Assembly: GCA_964509295.1 (NCBI GenBank)
Contig: CAZDWS010000011.1
Location: 62,001-126,000 of the forward strand
Reading direction: 5' to 3'
From: JBGSQR01 sp964509295
GTDB taxonomy: Bacteria; Desulfobacterota; Desulfuromonadia; Geobacterales; Pseudopelobacteraceae
Length of the DNA: 64,000 bases
Shown here one piece after another: positions 34,680-42,164 of the stretch (position 1 is the first letter of the stretch; the number at the start of each line of letters is the position of its first letter). The notes beneath the pieces are model-generated. The model had not been told where the DNA came from. It saw only the letters and a program-made list of their open reading frames with translations, and made no database searches. A program made the translations under genes and the position numbers.

Positions 34680-35111
34680 CTACCTACTTAACAGCTCTAT
34701 TGTTTTCATCGGCATACCCATGGATGCCTTCGATGCCGTCACATTAGCCTCGTATGCTCTAGTTGCGCTGATAACGTCGGTCATTTCCACAGCCACATTC
34801 ACATTCGGATAAGCCACATAACCCTGGAAGTTCGAATCTGGATGACCGGGCTCATACTGAAGACGTGGAAGGTTGTTGTCTTCCATAATTTCCATAACCT
34901 CGCCACCCTTCGTGTCTGGCTGTCCCTTTAGGTCCAGCATAGTCGAAAAAGGGTTTTCCATCGACATGGCGGCAAACATGGCGTCCTTACGTTTATAAGG
35001 GCCGCCTTCAGGTGTCCGTGTAGTGAGGGCGTTAGCAAGATTACTGGCAATCAGATTCATTCTTGACCGTTCTGCCGTAAGCGCGGAAGCACTTATCATC
35101 ATTGCATCCAT
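34680..35111 (-). CDS. FlgC-like flagellar basal-body rod protein
   Basis: 143 residues, AGGAGG upstream, close to normal FlgC length. The N-terminal rod motif ISASALTAERSRMNLIASNLAN and C-terminal NVNVAVEMTDVISATRAYEANVTASKA are standard for FlgC. No other flagellar gene is seen in the window, and the host genome elsewhere must supply a flagellum if this is used for one. Neighbours are an M23 peptidase, a pseudo-receiver and an ABC transporter, so a non-flagellar role is possible. Confidence 0.85.
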   Translation of the reverse strand: MDAMMISASALTAERSRMNLIASNLANALTTRTPEGGPYKRKDAMFAAMSMENPFSTMLDLKGQPDTKGGEVMEIMEDNNLPRLQYEPGHPDSNFQGYVAYPNVNVAVEMTDVISATRAYEANVTASKASMGMPMKTIELLSR

Positions 35112-35144
35112 CTTACACCTCCTAATTGTATTAGCGTGACAACG

Positions 35145-35537
35145 CTATTCCAGCAGATAGGTTTTCCCGGTTTCATTGGTCATAACGCCCTTCAACATGT
35201 CACTAAGGTTGTAAGGTTTAAGGTGCCCATCAGAAATATCCAACACTTTTGGGTCCAGAGCCAGCTTTAAAAGCTGCTCAGGAGTGTTGCTGGCATATAG
35301 TAAAATATTCAAAGTCGAACTCAGATCCCGTGCCCATCGGGCAAGTTCCAATCCACCAATTCCCCGCATATCAACATTAGTGAGCAAGGCTTTGTATTCA
35401 CGAGTCTTCAGGCTATCAATTGCCTCTGTAGCACTCGAAGCATAATCAACTTTAGCTTCGAAGTGGCTGAACATCCTTGCAATTACCACGAAGATTGCGC
35501 TGTCGTCATCAGCCACCAACACGGCTAGCTCTTTCAT
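35145..35537 (-). CDS. Pseudo-receiver domain protein
   Basis: 130 residues forming a single CheY-like domain: the acidic pair in VLVADDD and the conserved Lys near the end (GHLKPYNL) are present. The expected phospho-acceptor Asp is Asn in ALLTNVDMRGIGG (the next acidic residue is two positions later), so phosphorylation in the usual way seems excluded. There is no output domain. It lies 24 bp downstream of the ABC ATPase gene in the same operon. Confidence 0.8.
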   Translation of the reverse strand: MKELAVLVADDDSAIFVVIARMFSHFEAKVDYASSATEAIDSLKTREYKALLTNVDMRGIGGLELARWARDLSSTLNILLYASNTPEQLLKLALDPKVLDISDGHLKPYNLSDMLKGVMTNETGKTYLLE

Positions 35538-35561
35538 ATTCGCCCCCTGAATCTGTCAAGC

Positions 35562-36233
35562 TTACTCACTCATCACCATCCCGTCTTTAAGAGTAATTGT
35601 CCGGTCGGCATAGCGACCGTTGTCTGGATTGTGTGTCACCATAACTACAGTCTGGCCGGCATCATTCAGTTCTCTAAAAAGGGCCATGACCTCTTCGCTG
35701 GTTTTAGAATCAAGGTTACCGGTTGGCTCGTCTGCCAGAAGAATATGGGGATTGTTTACAATAGCCCTGGCAATGGCGACACGTTCTTGCTCTCCGCCAG
35801 ACAACTGGTTTGGCAAACGATCAAGTTTCGCACCGAGACCGACCCTTTCAAGTGCTTGCCGAGCAGCGGTCTGCTTTATCTCTTTGCTTTTCTTGACGAT
35901 AGCCAACGGCAGCATGACATTTTGGATGGCAGTCAGATAAGGAATCAGGTGGAACGACTGAAAAACAAACCCCAGGTTCTGTGCCCTGAAGTCGGCCAGT
36001 TTCTCACCGGAGAGTTGGTATAGCTTTACACCGGCCATTTCGACCTCGCCCGCAGAGGGGTGGTTCATTCCGCCCAGGATAGTCAGCAATGTACTTTTGC
36101 CGGAACCGGATTGGCCCATGATGGTAATGAACTCACCGTCCTTAATGCTTATATCTACGCCCCTCAGGGCTTCGACAACATCCTCGCCGCTGGTGTAGTG
36201 TTTTTTAACGTTATTGATTTCAATTAGTGCCAT
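35562..36233 (-). CDS. ABC transporter ATP-binding protein (LolD/MacB type)
   Basis: 223 residues, GAGGACATC upstream. Walker A GQSGSGKSTLL, signature LSGGEQERVAIARAI and Walker B ILLADEPTGNLDS are complete. This subfamily couples to FtsX/MacB-like permeases that work on envelope substrates rather than classic import. It partners the permease gene at 36323-37483. The DUF2318 neighbour resembles that of FtrABCD-like iron systems, so a metal-related role is inferred. Confidence 0.92.
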   Translation of the reverse strand: MALIEINNVKKHYTSGEDVVEALRGVDISIKDGEFITIMGQSGSGKSTLLTILGGMNHPSAGEVEMAGVKLYQLSGEKLADFRAQNLGFVFQSFHLIPYLTAIQNVMLPLAIVKKSKEIKQTAARQALERVGLGAKLDRLPNQLSGGEQERVAIARAIVNNPHILLADEPTGNLDSKTSEEVMALFRELNDAGQTVVMVTHNPDNGRYADRTITLKDGMVMSE

Positions 36234-36322
36234 GATGTCCTCGATTTAGCCCTGATAAACAGGATAAGTGCGCTAACAAAGTTATTTTCTACCGGAAAGC
36301 GCAGAAAACAACTTCTAACTTA

Positions 36323-37483
36323 CTAAAGTGCCCGCAGGGCTTCTGTTGGGTCCATTTTACTTGCATGCAGTGCAGGATAGAGACTGGCCAGAATCCCCAG
36401 TGTCAAAGCCAGTCCAATGGATCCGAAGGCTACGGTTGTATCCCAGATCAGGTGGGCATTCTTGCTCTCCGCCATAAATGGAAGCGCCAGTTTGGCTCCG
36501 CCCATACCGACGGCATACCCCAGAAAACCTGCCAGCAGACTGACCAAGGCCGCTTCCAAAAGTATGATCTGCATAATATGACTCTTCCTGAAGCCAATAG
36601 CCCTAAAAACCCCGATTTCGGTTGTTCGTTCGTTTACACTGCCCATCATGGTTACAAAAACAATCAGGGAACCGATGAAGACAACTACGCCGGCCATTGC
36701 AAAAGAGAAACGTTTGAACTGATCCAAAGCTTTAAGCCGACCTTCAACCACCTGCTGAATTGCCGACACCTTGGCATCTGGAAGTTTTTCTGCGATCTGT
36801 GTGACCATGTCGCCGATCGGGCAGCCGGAACAAAGAGCCGCAACTTCGGCCAGGGTAATTTTGCCTTCCTTTCCAAGCAGTTTCTGTGCTTTGCCAAGTG
36901 ACGCAAAAACCAGTGAGTCATCCTGAGAGCCGGTCTGGTCGAGTACTCCAGCTACCTTGAAAGTTTCCCCTTTTACGGTGATGCTGTCACCAGAGCCGAC
37001 ATTGAGGACCCTGGATGCATCGCTGCCCAGTAACAACTCGTTGTCACCTTTGGGCGAGTCACCGAAGATCTTCCACCATTGCTTCATCTTCAACTCGCTC
37101 TCGAAGTTGACGCCGACCAGCAGTACGTCGTGGTCCCCTATCTTGATTCCACCCAGTACTTTAGGAGCGATTGCCGAAATATTCTTACTGTTGGTGATTG
37201 TTTTGATGCGGGCCAGATCCTCTTCCAGTATCTCGCGCTGGTCAAAAGTCACGCCTCCCAGGCTGATGCCGCCATAGTTCATGGCCAGACCGTTGCTCTG
37301 GGGGGTAATTAGAATATTGGCGCCGAACTCGTCCATTTTGCGTTCAATATCACTGGACATGGAAGCTGTGAGTGTAACTAGCGTGACAATGGTAGCAATA
37401 CCAACCATCAGTCCTATAGTCAGGAACGCCATCTTGGCCTTGCGCCGTTTAAGGTTGTTGATGGAAATAGTGTGTAGTTTCAT
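36323..37483 (-). CDS. ABC transporter permease (FtsX/MacB type)
   Basis: 386 residues with one N-terminal membrane segment, a large periplasmic MacB-type domain (residues 45-250) and three C-terminal membrane segments ending in DPTEALRAL, the usual family end. The periplasmic domain contains CSGCPIGD, a cysteine pair not typical of lipoprotein exporters. Its ATG overlaps the stop of the DUF2318 gene by one base (TGATG). A half-transporter that would dimerise. Confidence 0.9.
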   Translation of the reverse strand: MKLHTISINNLKRRKAKMAFLTIGLMVGIATIVTLVTLTASMSSDIERKMDEFGANILITPQSNGLAMNYGGISLGGVTFDQREILEEDLARIKTITNSKNISAIAPKVLGGIKIGDHDVLLVGVNFESELKMKQWWKIFGDSPKGDNELLLGSDASRVLNVGSGDSITVKGETFKVAGVLDQTGSQDDSLVFASLGKAQKLLGKEGKITLAEVAALCSGCPIGDMVTQIAEKLPDAKVSAIQQVVEGRLKALDQFKRFSFAMAGVVVFIGSLIVFVTMMGSVNERTTEIGVFRAIGFRKSHIMQIILLEAALVSLLAGFLGYAVGMGGAKLALPFMAESKNAHLIWDTTVAFGSIGLALTLGILASLYPALHASKMDPTEALRAL

Positions 37484-37947
37484 CAGAAGTATCTGGCTCC
37501 GTTTTTGAGGTCGCTTAAATTGATTGATATAGCATCGCCGTTCAGCTTACTGGGCAGGTAGCCAGGATTGCATCCACCGGTGGCGTTGGGGCCAAGGCGG
37601 TTGATAGCGAATTTCTGGTTACAGTTTTTACAATTCATCTTGTCTCCTTGCTGCTCGTAACCTTTTCTGTCGCGAAAACAAGAATCGCAGGCATCGAAAG
37701 CAGCTTTATAGCTGCCATCTTGTGTTTTGACTGCAAAGAAAGCGATCTCCTTGCCGCCATCGTTAAATTTATAAAAACGGGCTTTGCCGTCGGCCAGGTT
37801 GGAAGTTGAAATCGATACTACATCACCATTTGCTGTCACATTTCCCGGCTTGTCTGTTGAACAGCCAAACAGGCCGAAACTGGCTACCAACAAAATCAAT
37901 GTTGCTGTGCCTGCCAAAACATACTTTTTAGTGTAATTTATCGCCAT
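37483..37947 (-). CDS. DUF2318 membrane-anchored metal/Fe-S-type protein
   Basis: 154 residues, GGAGATCCTG upstream. The N-terminus is a lipoprotein-like or membrane anchor (LFGCSTDK). The domain has CDSCFRDRKGYEQQGDKMNC region cysteine pairs (CxxC and CKNC) and FAINRLGPNATGGCNPGYLP, which is the DUF2318 signature. These proteins occur with P19/FTR1-type iron uptake and MacB-like ABC genes. It is probably periplasmic and redox-active. Direct coupling to the permease gene supports one complex. Confidence 0.85.
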   Translation of the reverse strand: MAINYTKKYVLAGTATLILLVASFGLFGCSTDKPGNVTANGDVVSISTSNLADGKARFYKFNDGGKEIAFFAVKTQDGSYKAAFDACDSCFRDRKGYEQQGDKMNCKNCNQKFAINRLGPNATGGCNPGYLPSKLNGDAISINLSDLKNGARYF

Positions 37948-37967
37948 CAGGATCTCCTTTTACTCCG

Positions 37968-38390
37968 TTATTTTTGAGTTCCGCACCCGCCACCTTTTCC
38001 GCCACAACAACCAGAGGATGAGGCAACTTTTGTCCCTAAATCTCTTCCTACAATCTGTTTGAATTCTGCAGGTGTAAGCACCGTATCAACATTACTGGCA
38101 AAGCCGGCACCATTTACTTTCTCTGCTAAAGCTTCCGGTTTAACACTCTTCGTATCATAGCCTACAATAACCCAGCCTCCTGGCACGTCCACCTCTGTTA
38201 CAGCAACACCTTTAACTGTTTCCAAAGCTTTGGTTATTTTACTTGAACAGCTACCGCAGGTCATGCCTGCCGTCCGTAAAACCGCAACTGAGTCAGCTGT
38301 TACTCCGATCCTGACTCGAAAAGCGAGAACTACTAAACCGGTAATGACAGTAATTAGTAAAAGTAAAGTAGATATTTTTTTAGCATTCAT
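37968..38390 (-). CDS. Membrane-anchored heavy-metal-associated (HMA) protein
   Basis: 140 residues with GGAGG upstream. A single N-terminal membrane segment precedes an HMA domain with GMTCGSCSSKITKAL (residues 42-56) and a C-terminal Cys/Gly tail (SGCCGGKGGGCGTQK). HMA domains bind Cu(I), Hg or Zn through CxxC. The domain would lie outside the cytoplasm, and the tail offers more ligands. It precedes DUF2318, suggesting metal delivery to that system. Confidence 0.85.
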   Translation of the reverse strand: MNAKKISTLLLLITVITGLVVLAFRVRIGVTADSVAVLRTAGMTCGSCSSKITKALETVKGVAVTEVDVPGGWVIVGYDTKSVKPEALAEKVNGAGFASNVDTVLTPAEFKQIVGRDLGTKVASSSGCCGGKGGGCGTQK

Positions 38391-38403
38391 GACAAACCTC
38401 CTA

Positions 38404-38673
38404 TCAATCTACCTGCGCAAGTGCCCTGGTCGGTGCATCCGCTTGCCAGTTCCGCATACCATAGAGATTTATGGCAATACCGACAACTTGCAGCGCCAGC
38501 CAGCCAGGCCTGTCAAAAGAAAAAGCCACTATCCCCAGAAGTACTGCCGACAAAGTCCACAAAACAAAAGAAAAGCGCTTACCGTGAGCGTTTAGAACAG
38601 ATCCCGCCAGGGAGCAGGCGACACCTGTCCACTCGATGATGTTTATTGCAGTATTACTGTTTACTAGAGACAT
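38404..38673 (-). CDS. Small PnuC-like membrane protein
   Basis: 89 residues from ATG 38673, with AGGGAG upstream; a longer frame to 38706 has no site. Three hydrophobic segments are seen (IIEWTGVACSLAGSVLNA, FVLWTLSAVLLGIVAF, LALQVVGIAINLYGMRNW). The pattern WTGV, FSFVLWTL and NLYGMRNW resembles a half-length PnuC-type nicotinamide riboside transporter fold; the substrate is uncertain. It is first in the operon that carries the HMA, DUF2318 and ABC genes. Confidence 0.6.
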   Translation of the reverse strand: MSLVNSNTAINIIEWTGVACSLAGSVLNAHGKRFSFVLWTLSAVLLGIVAFSFDRPGWLALQVVGIAINLYGMRNWQADAPTRALAQVD

Positions 38674-38701
38674 GGGCCGCTCCCTTTCAATACATTGTCT
38701 T

Positions 38702-38718
38702 ATCAAGTATTATGCCAA
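38702..38718 (-). promoter_or_regulatory. Sigma-54-like site upstream of ABC/HMA operon
   Basis: Minus-strand TTGGCATAATACTTGATA, about 30 bp upstream of ATG 38673. The -24 half fits, and the -12 half has GA in place of GC. It shares TTGGCAT with the sites at 20.9, 31.3 and 61.6 kb. Confidence 0.4.
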
Positions 38719-38978
38719 GACCCCGCAAGTCGTTAACAGCCCGAGAACACTCGCATAAATAATACAATTCACATTTTGGATAGTGCTGAATAAATAAAGT
38801 TTTGAAGAATATTCATTTTGTAAGGAGAATATTCCCCACAAATCAAGTCATCATGACTTTATTGAGGTCTATATTTTAGTTCCCTGATATTTTTTCCGAT
38901 CAATAATGAATTTGACATCCAATGGGCTGTATAATACTTTGCTGAGCTATTCAGTAAACTTCCACTAAAGGCGAGAAA
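38719..38978. other. Divergent intergenic region
   Basis: AT-rich, no gene. TATAAT at 38930-38935 may be the -10 of the transglutaminase gene; TTGACA at 38912-38917 is only 12 bp away, too close to serve as a normal -35. Confidence 0.35.
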
Positions 38979-40013
38979 ATGATACCCAGCAAAAAAGTAA
39001 ATAATCTTGTTATCTTTGGCATTTCAATAATGATCTCCATGTTTGTAGCAACCACCGCGCAGGCAAAAAGCCATACCGGAACAATCAGCATGAGCATCGA
39101 TCTATCTTCCCAAAGCCCAGGAGAGGCAGCTGAACTATGGATTCCCTATCCTGTTTCAGATAAAGACCAGGACATCACAAATGTGAAGATCGCAGGTGAC
39201 TACGCAGCATCGGCTGTATATACCGACAAAGCCTACAGTACGCCCATGCTGTATGCGCGTTGGGATAAAGGAACTACCAGCCGTAAATTATTTTTTTCTT
39301 TCCATGCAAAACGCAATGAATTAACAGTCAGGAACTTTCCGGCTAAGGAGACTGTTTGGGATCCGGCTGATTACTCCCTCTATCTTCAGCCGACAAAATA
39401 CGGACCTGTAGATGGCGAGGTTGGTAAACTGGCGGCCAGAATTACAGCCGGCAAAAATACGGTTCTTGAAAAAGCCAAGGCCATCTATGACTGGACCTGT
39501 GAAAATACATATCGTAATCCGGCTACCCGAGGATGCGGAGGTGGGGATGTTCATTCACTTTTATCTGATCCAGGTGGAAAATGTGCCGATATACACTCAA
39601 TCTTTGTGGCATTGGCAAGGGCAGCCGGAGTTCCTGCACGTGAAATATTCGGAATCAGAATGGGGAAAAAGGATCGTGACGATATAACAACATGGCAGCA
39701 CTGCTGGGCGGAGTTCTATCTCCCTGGTTATGGGTGGGTGCCTGTGGATGCTGCGGATGTAAGAAAAGCTATGCTGACGGATGTTCTTAAGTTAAGTGAT
39801 GCCAAAACAACAGAATTGCGGGCATATTTCTGGGGAGGCATTGATTCTTACAGAGTAAAATTAGCAGTCGGTCGTGATTTAACTCTAAATCCGCCACAAT
39901 CCGGCGATGCAGTCAATTACCTGATGTACCCCTATGCCATTGTTGGCGGCAAAGTTATTGACTGGCTTGCGCCAGAAACCTTCAAATACAGCATCATCTA
40001 TACGGCGAAATAA
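38979..40013 (+). CDS. Exported transglutaminase-like protein
   Basis: 344 residues with a signal peptide ending at AQA-KSH. The papain-like transglutaminase core is visible in residues 160-265: catalytic Cys in GGKCADIHSIFVALARAAG, His in WQHCWAEFYLPG and Asp in VPVDAADVRK. These bacterial proteins are peptidases or cross-linkers of unknown substrate in the periplasm. The gene stands alone on the plus strand, followed by a terminator. No link to metal resistance is evident from sequence. Confidence 0.88.
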   Translation: MIPSKKVNNLVIFGISIMISMFVATTAQAKSHTGTISMSIDLSSQSPGEAAELWIPYPVSDKDQDITNVKIAGDYAASAVYTDKAYSTPMLYARWDKGTTSRKLFFSFHAKRNELTVRNFPAKETVWDPADYSLYLQPTKYGPVDGEVGKLAARITAGKNTVLEKAKAIYDWTCENTYRNPATRGCGGGDVHSLLSDPGGKCADIHSIFVALARAAGVPAREIFGIRMGKKDRDDITTWQHCWAEFYLPGYGWVPVDAADVRKAMLTDVLKLSDAKTTELRAYFWGGIDSYRVKLAVGRDLTLNPPQSGDAVNYLMYPYAIVGGKVIDWLAPETFKYSIIYTAK

Positions 40014-40021
40014 TACATGAG

Positions 40022-40060
40022 AGGGACTTGGCAAGAGCATCAGCCGAGTCCCTTATTTTT
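40022..40060 (+). terminator. Intrinsic terminator after transglutaminase gene
   Basis: AGGGACT (40022-40028) pairs with AGTCCCT (40047-40053), extended by a mismatched TTGG/CCGA step, followed by TATTTTT. Confidence 0.75.
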
Positions 40061-40216
40061 GATCCACCAATATAATTTTCGGCAATTTAATACAAATCAG
40101 GTTGTATCATCATAAATCTATTGTGTGACTTCTCTCATTTACAAAAAGCATTGCTATTGGGGGCACCACATAAAACTGCTTATAAAGTATGATAGTGCGC
40201 CGGGAGTGTCGACCAA

Positions 40217-41482
40217 TCACACCTTCAAACTCATGATATAACTTCCAATGCCCTTCAAAATTCCATCTGCCGTCGTCTCTTGGTAGTGTGGGTCCGACAA
40301 CCGGGCTTCTTCCATCTCATTGCTCAGAAAGGCCGTTTCTACGAGAATGCTCGGCATGGTGGCCCCCACAAGAACAAAAAACGGACCCTGCTTCACACCA
40401 AGATTCTTGGACCCTTTATATTTACTGGTGACTTTCTTGTAAAGCGCCCTCTGGACTTCATCAGCCAGGTGGGCAGAGTCGTTGAGTTTGTAATTGGCCA
40501 TCAAATCGAACAGGATCGCCTGGAGGGTGCTGACCTTCTCCAGTGATGTACCATTCTCTTTGGCCGCCAGTTGGGCCGCCTTATCGGTCTTCGCCAGATT
40601 GAGATAGTACGATTCGATCCCCGCCGTGCTTTTGTTCGGGGAGGCGTTGGCATGTATCGAAATAAACAGGTCTGCTTCAACTTTGTTCGCGATGGAAGTT
40701 CTCTCCTGCAAGGGTATGAATACGTCGGTTGTTCTGGTCATTATTACATCGATGCCAAGTTCTCTTTTGATTTTCTCCGCGAGTTTTGTTCCTATAGCCA
40801 ATGCCACCTCTTTCTCCATGGTTCCATTGACACCGACCGCGCCGGGATCTTTGCCACCGTGGCCCGGATCGATGACTATCCTTCTGATCTTGCCCTGCTT
40901 CGTCCGATCCTTCTTCGGTTCGAGCTTCTTCTCCTCTACAGCGGATGGCCGATTATGGATATTATCCTCGTTTTTGGCAATTCCGGTGCGCCCCTCACCG
41001 TGCATGTCAATAATAATGCGATACGGATCATAAAATGAGAAGATTTCGTATTTTTTGAGATTTTCAACATCAACCACAAGTCGTACCCAATTGCCATTGA
41101 GTTTGCTGATCCTGGCGGACTTCAGGAGGCCATCGCCGACAGGAATATCGGTCAGTCCGGCAGTCAACCCTGCGTTCATAATATCAATATAAATCTGCGA
41201 TGATACTTTTGCATTAATAGTACGATTCGGCATCTTGTGTTTGTAACTGGTTTCCTGGTCAAGAGTGATAGATACCCGCGCATAGGCCGGGTTGGACCAG
41301 TGCCTTATTTCAGTCACATGAGCCGGTACTACGGCCTGATTTTTGTCGTCTTCGTTTTTTTTGTTTTTTGAATTTTTCGATGCAAATGCAATACTCGGAA
41401 CCATCAAGGATGCCAAAAGCATGCCGATGTTCTTGACAAACGCACGTCGCGCCAGTGTTAGCTCGCTAATATCATTCAGCAT
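40217..41482 (-). CDS. N-acetylmuramoyl-L-alanine amidase with AMIN domain
   Basis: 421 residues from ATG 41482 (AGAGGG upstream). The N-terminus, LARRAFVKNIGMLLASLM, looks like a Tat signal with RR in place. An AMIN domain covers about residues 50-150. The Amidase_3 core has VIDPGHGGKDPGAVG (zinc His and Glu region), SIHANA and ILVETAFLSNEMEE. It hydrolyses the amide bond between MurNAc and L-Ala in the periplasm. Its start overlaps the end of the DtxR-FeoA gene, so it is in the feo operon, an unusual link. Confidence 0.9.
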   Translation of the reverse strand: MLNDISELTLARRAFVKNIGMLLASLMVPSIAFASKNSKNKKNEDDKNQAVVPAHVTEIRHWSNPAYARVSITLDQETSYKHKMPNRTINAKVSSQIYIDIMNAGLTAGLTDIPVGDGLLKSARISKLNGNWVRLVVDVENLKKYEIFSFYDPYRIIIDMHGEGRTGIAKNEDNIHNRPSAVEEKKLEPKKDRTKQGKIRRIVIDPGHGGKDPGAVGVNGTMEKEVALAIGTKLAEKIKRELGIDVIMTRTTDVFIPLQERTSIANKVEADLFISIHANASPNKSTAGIESYYLNLAKTDKAAQLAAKENGTSLEKVSTLQAILFDLMANYKLNDSAHLADEVQRALYKKVTSKYKGSKNLGVKQGPFFVLVGATMPSILVETAFLSNEMEEARLSDPHYQETTADGILKGIGSYIMSLKV

Positions 41483-42128
41483 GCACAGCCCTCTTGACAT
41501 AAATAGCCTCAGCCATATCCCTATCCACAGCGTACTGACTGTAGCCGACGGTAAATACGAAAGATGGAAAGACATGGGTCAGAGTGATAGGGTTGCCTGG
41601 CAGTATGCCCATGGCCATAAGTTTCTGAAGTTTTTTCGAGTCTCCTGCCTTGATATAAGCGATTACACCTTTTTCGCCTCGTTTCAATGAAGCAAGTGAA
41701 GCCACAAACTTGTCGCCGCTGAGCCTCGCTTTTTGGCAACAAGCGCCGGGAGGAATCGGTTTTCCATGCGGGCAGGTTTCAGGATGTCCGAGCAACCGGC
41801 AAATCTCTTCCTCAATCTCCTTCTTGACCACATGTTCGAACTGGCAGGCGGCTTCCTCCATGTCGTTCTGATTCGTTTCTATGATGTCGTGGAAGAGGCG
41901 CTCAGAAAGGCGATGCCTTCTGATTGCCAGACGTGCTTCCTCGCGTCCTGCCTCGGTAAACCTGATACCACCCTGGAATTTTTCGATAAGCCCTTTTTCC
42001 TCCAGTGTTTCCAGTGAAGCATTCTGTTCCGGGTCTAGAATGTCCGGCAATATTTTTCCACCAGAGTTTTCCTCCAGCTGTTCCCAAAGTTTTTCCAAAG
42101 ATTCTTCAATACGTTCGTTCGTTTTCAT
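41472..42128 (-). CDS. DtxR-type metal regulator with C-terminal FeoA domain
   Basis: 218 residues, GGAGATACT upstream. Residues 25-75 form a winged helix (NASLETLEEKGLIEKFQGGIRFTEAG), residues 76-135 the DtxR dimerisation/metal-binding region (NDMEEAACQFEHVV with M, C, E and H ligands; CPHGKPIP), and residues 145-215 an SH3-like FeoA domain (KRGEKGVIAYIKAG, LMAMGILPG). This is the DtxR/IdeR layout. Located directly before feoB, so it likely senses Fe(II) or Mn(II) and controls feoB; its FeoA domain may also aid FeoB. Confidence 0.85.
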   Translation of the reverse strand: MKTNERIEESLEKLWEQLEENSGGKILPDILDPEQNASLETLEEKGLIEKFQGGIRFTEAGREEARLAIRRHRLSERLFHDIIETNQNDMEEAACQFEHVVKKEIEEEICRLLGHPETCPHGKPIPPGACCQKARLSGDKFVASLASLKRGEKGVIAYIKAGDSKKLQKLMAMGILPGNPITLTHVFPSFVFTVGYSQYAVDRDMAEAIYVKRAVHAE

Positions 42129-42164
42129 AGTATCTCCATGTCTTATGTTCTTGGCTTTTGACTA

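Noticed and set aside
35562..37483. Macrolide exporter MacB
   Set aside because: ATPase and permease are separate proteins, and no MacA-type adaptor is present; the neighbours are DUF2318 and HMA proteins.
38912..38935. TTGACA with TATAAT as a promoter pair
   Set aside because: Spacing is only 12 bp, too short for a usual sigma-70 promoter; only the TATAAT is kept as a possible -10.
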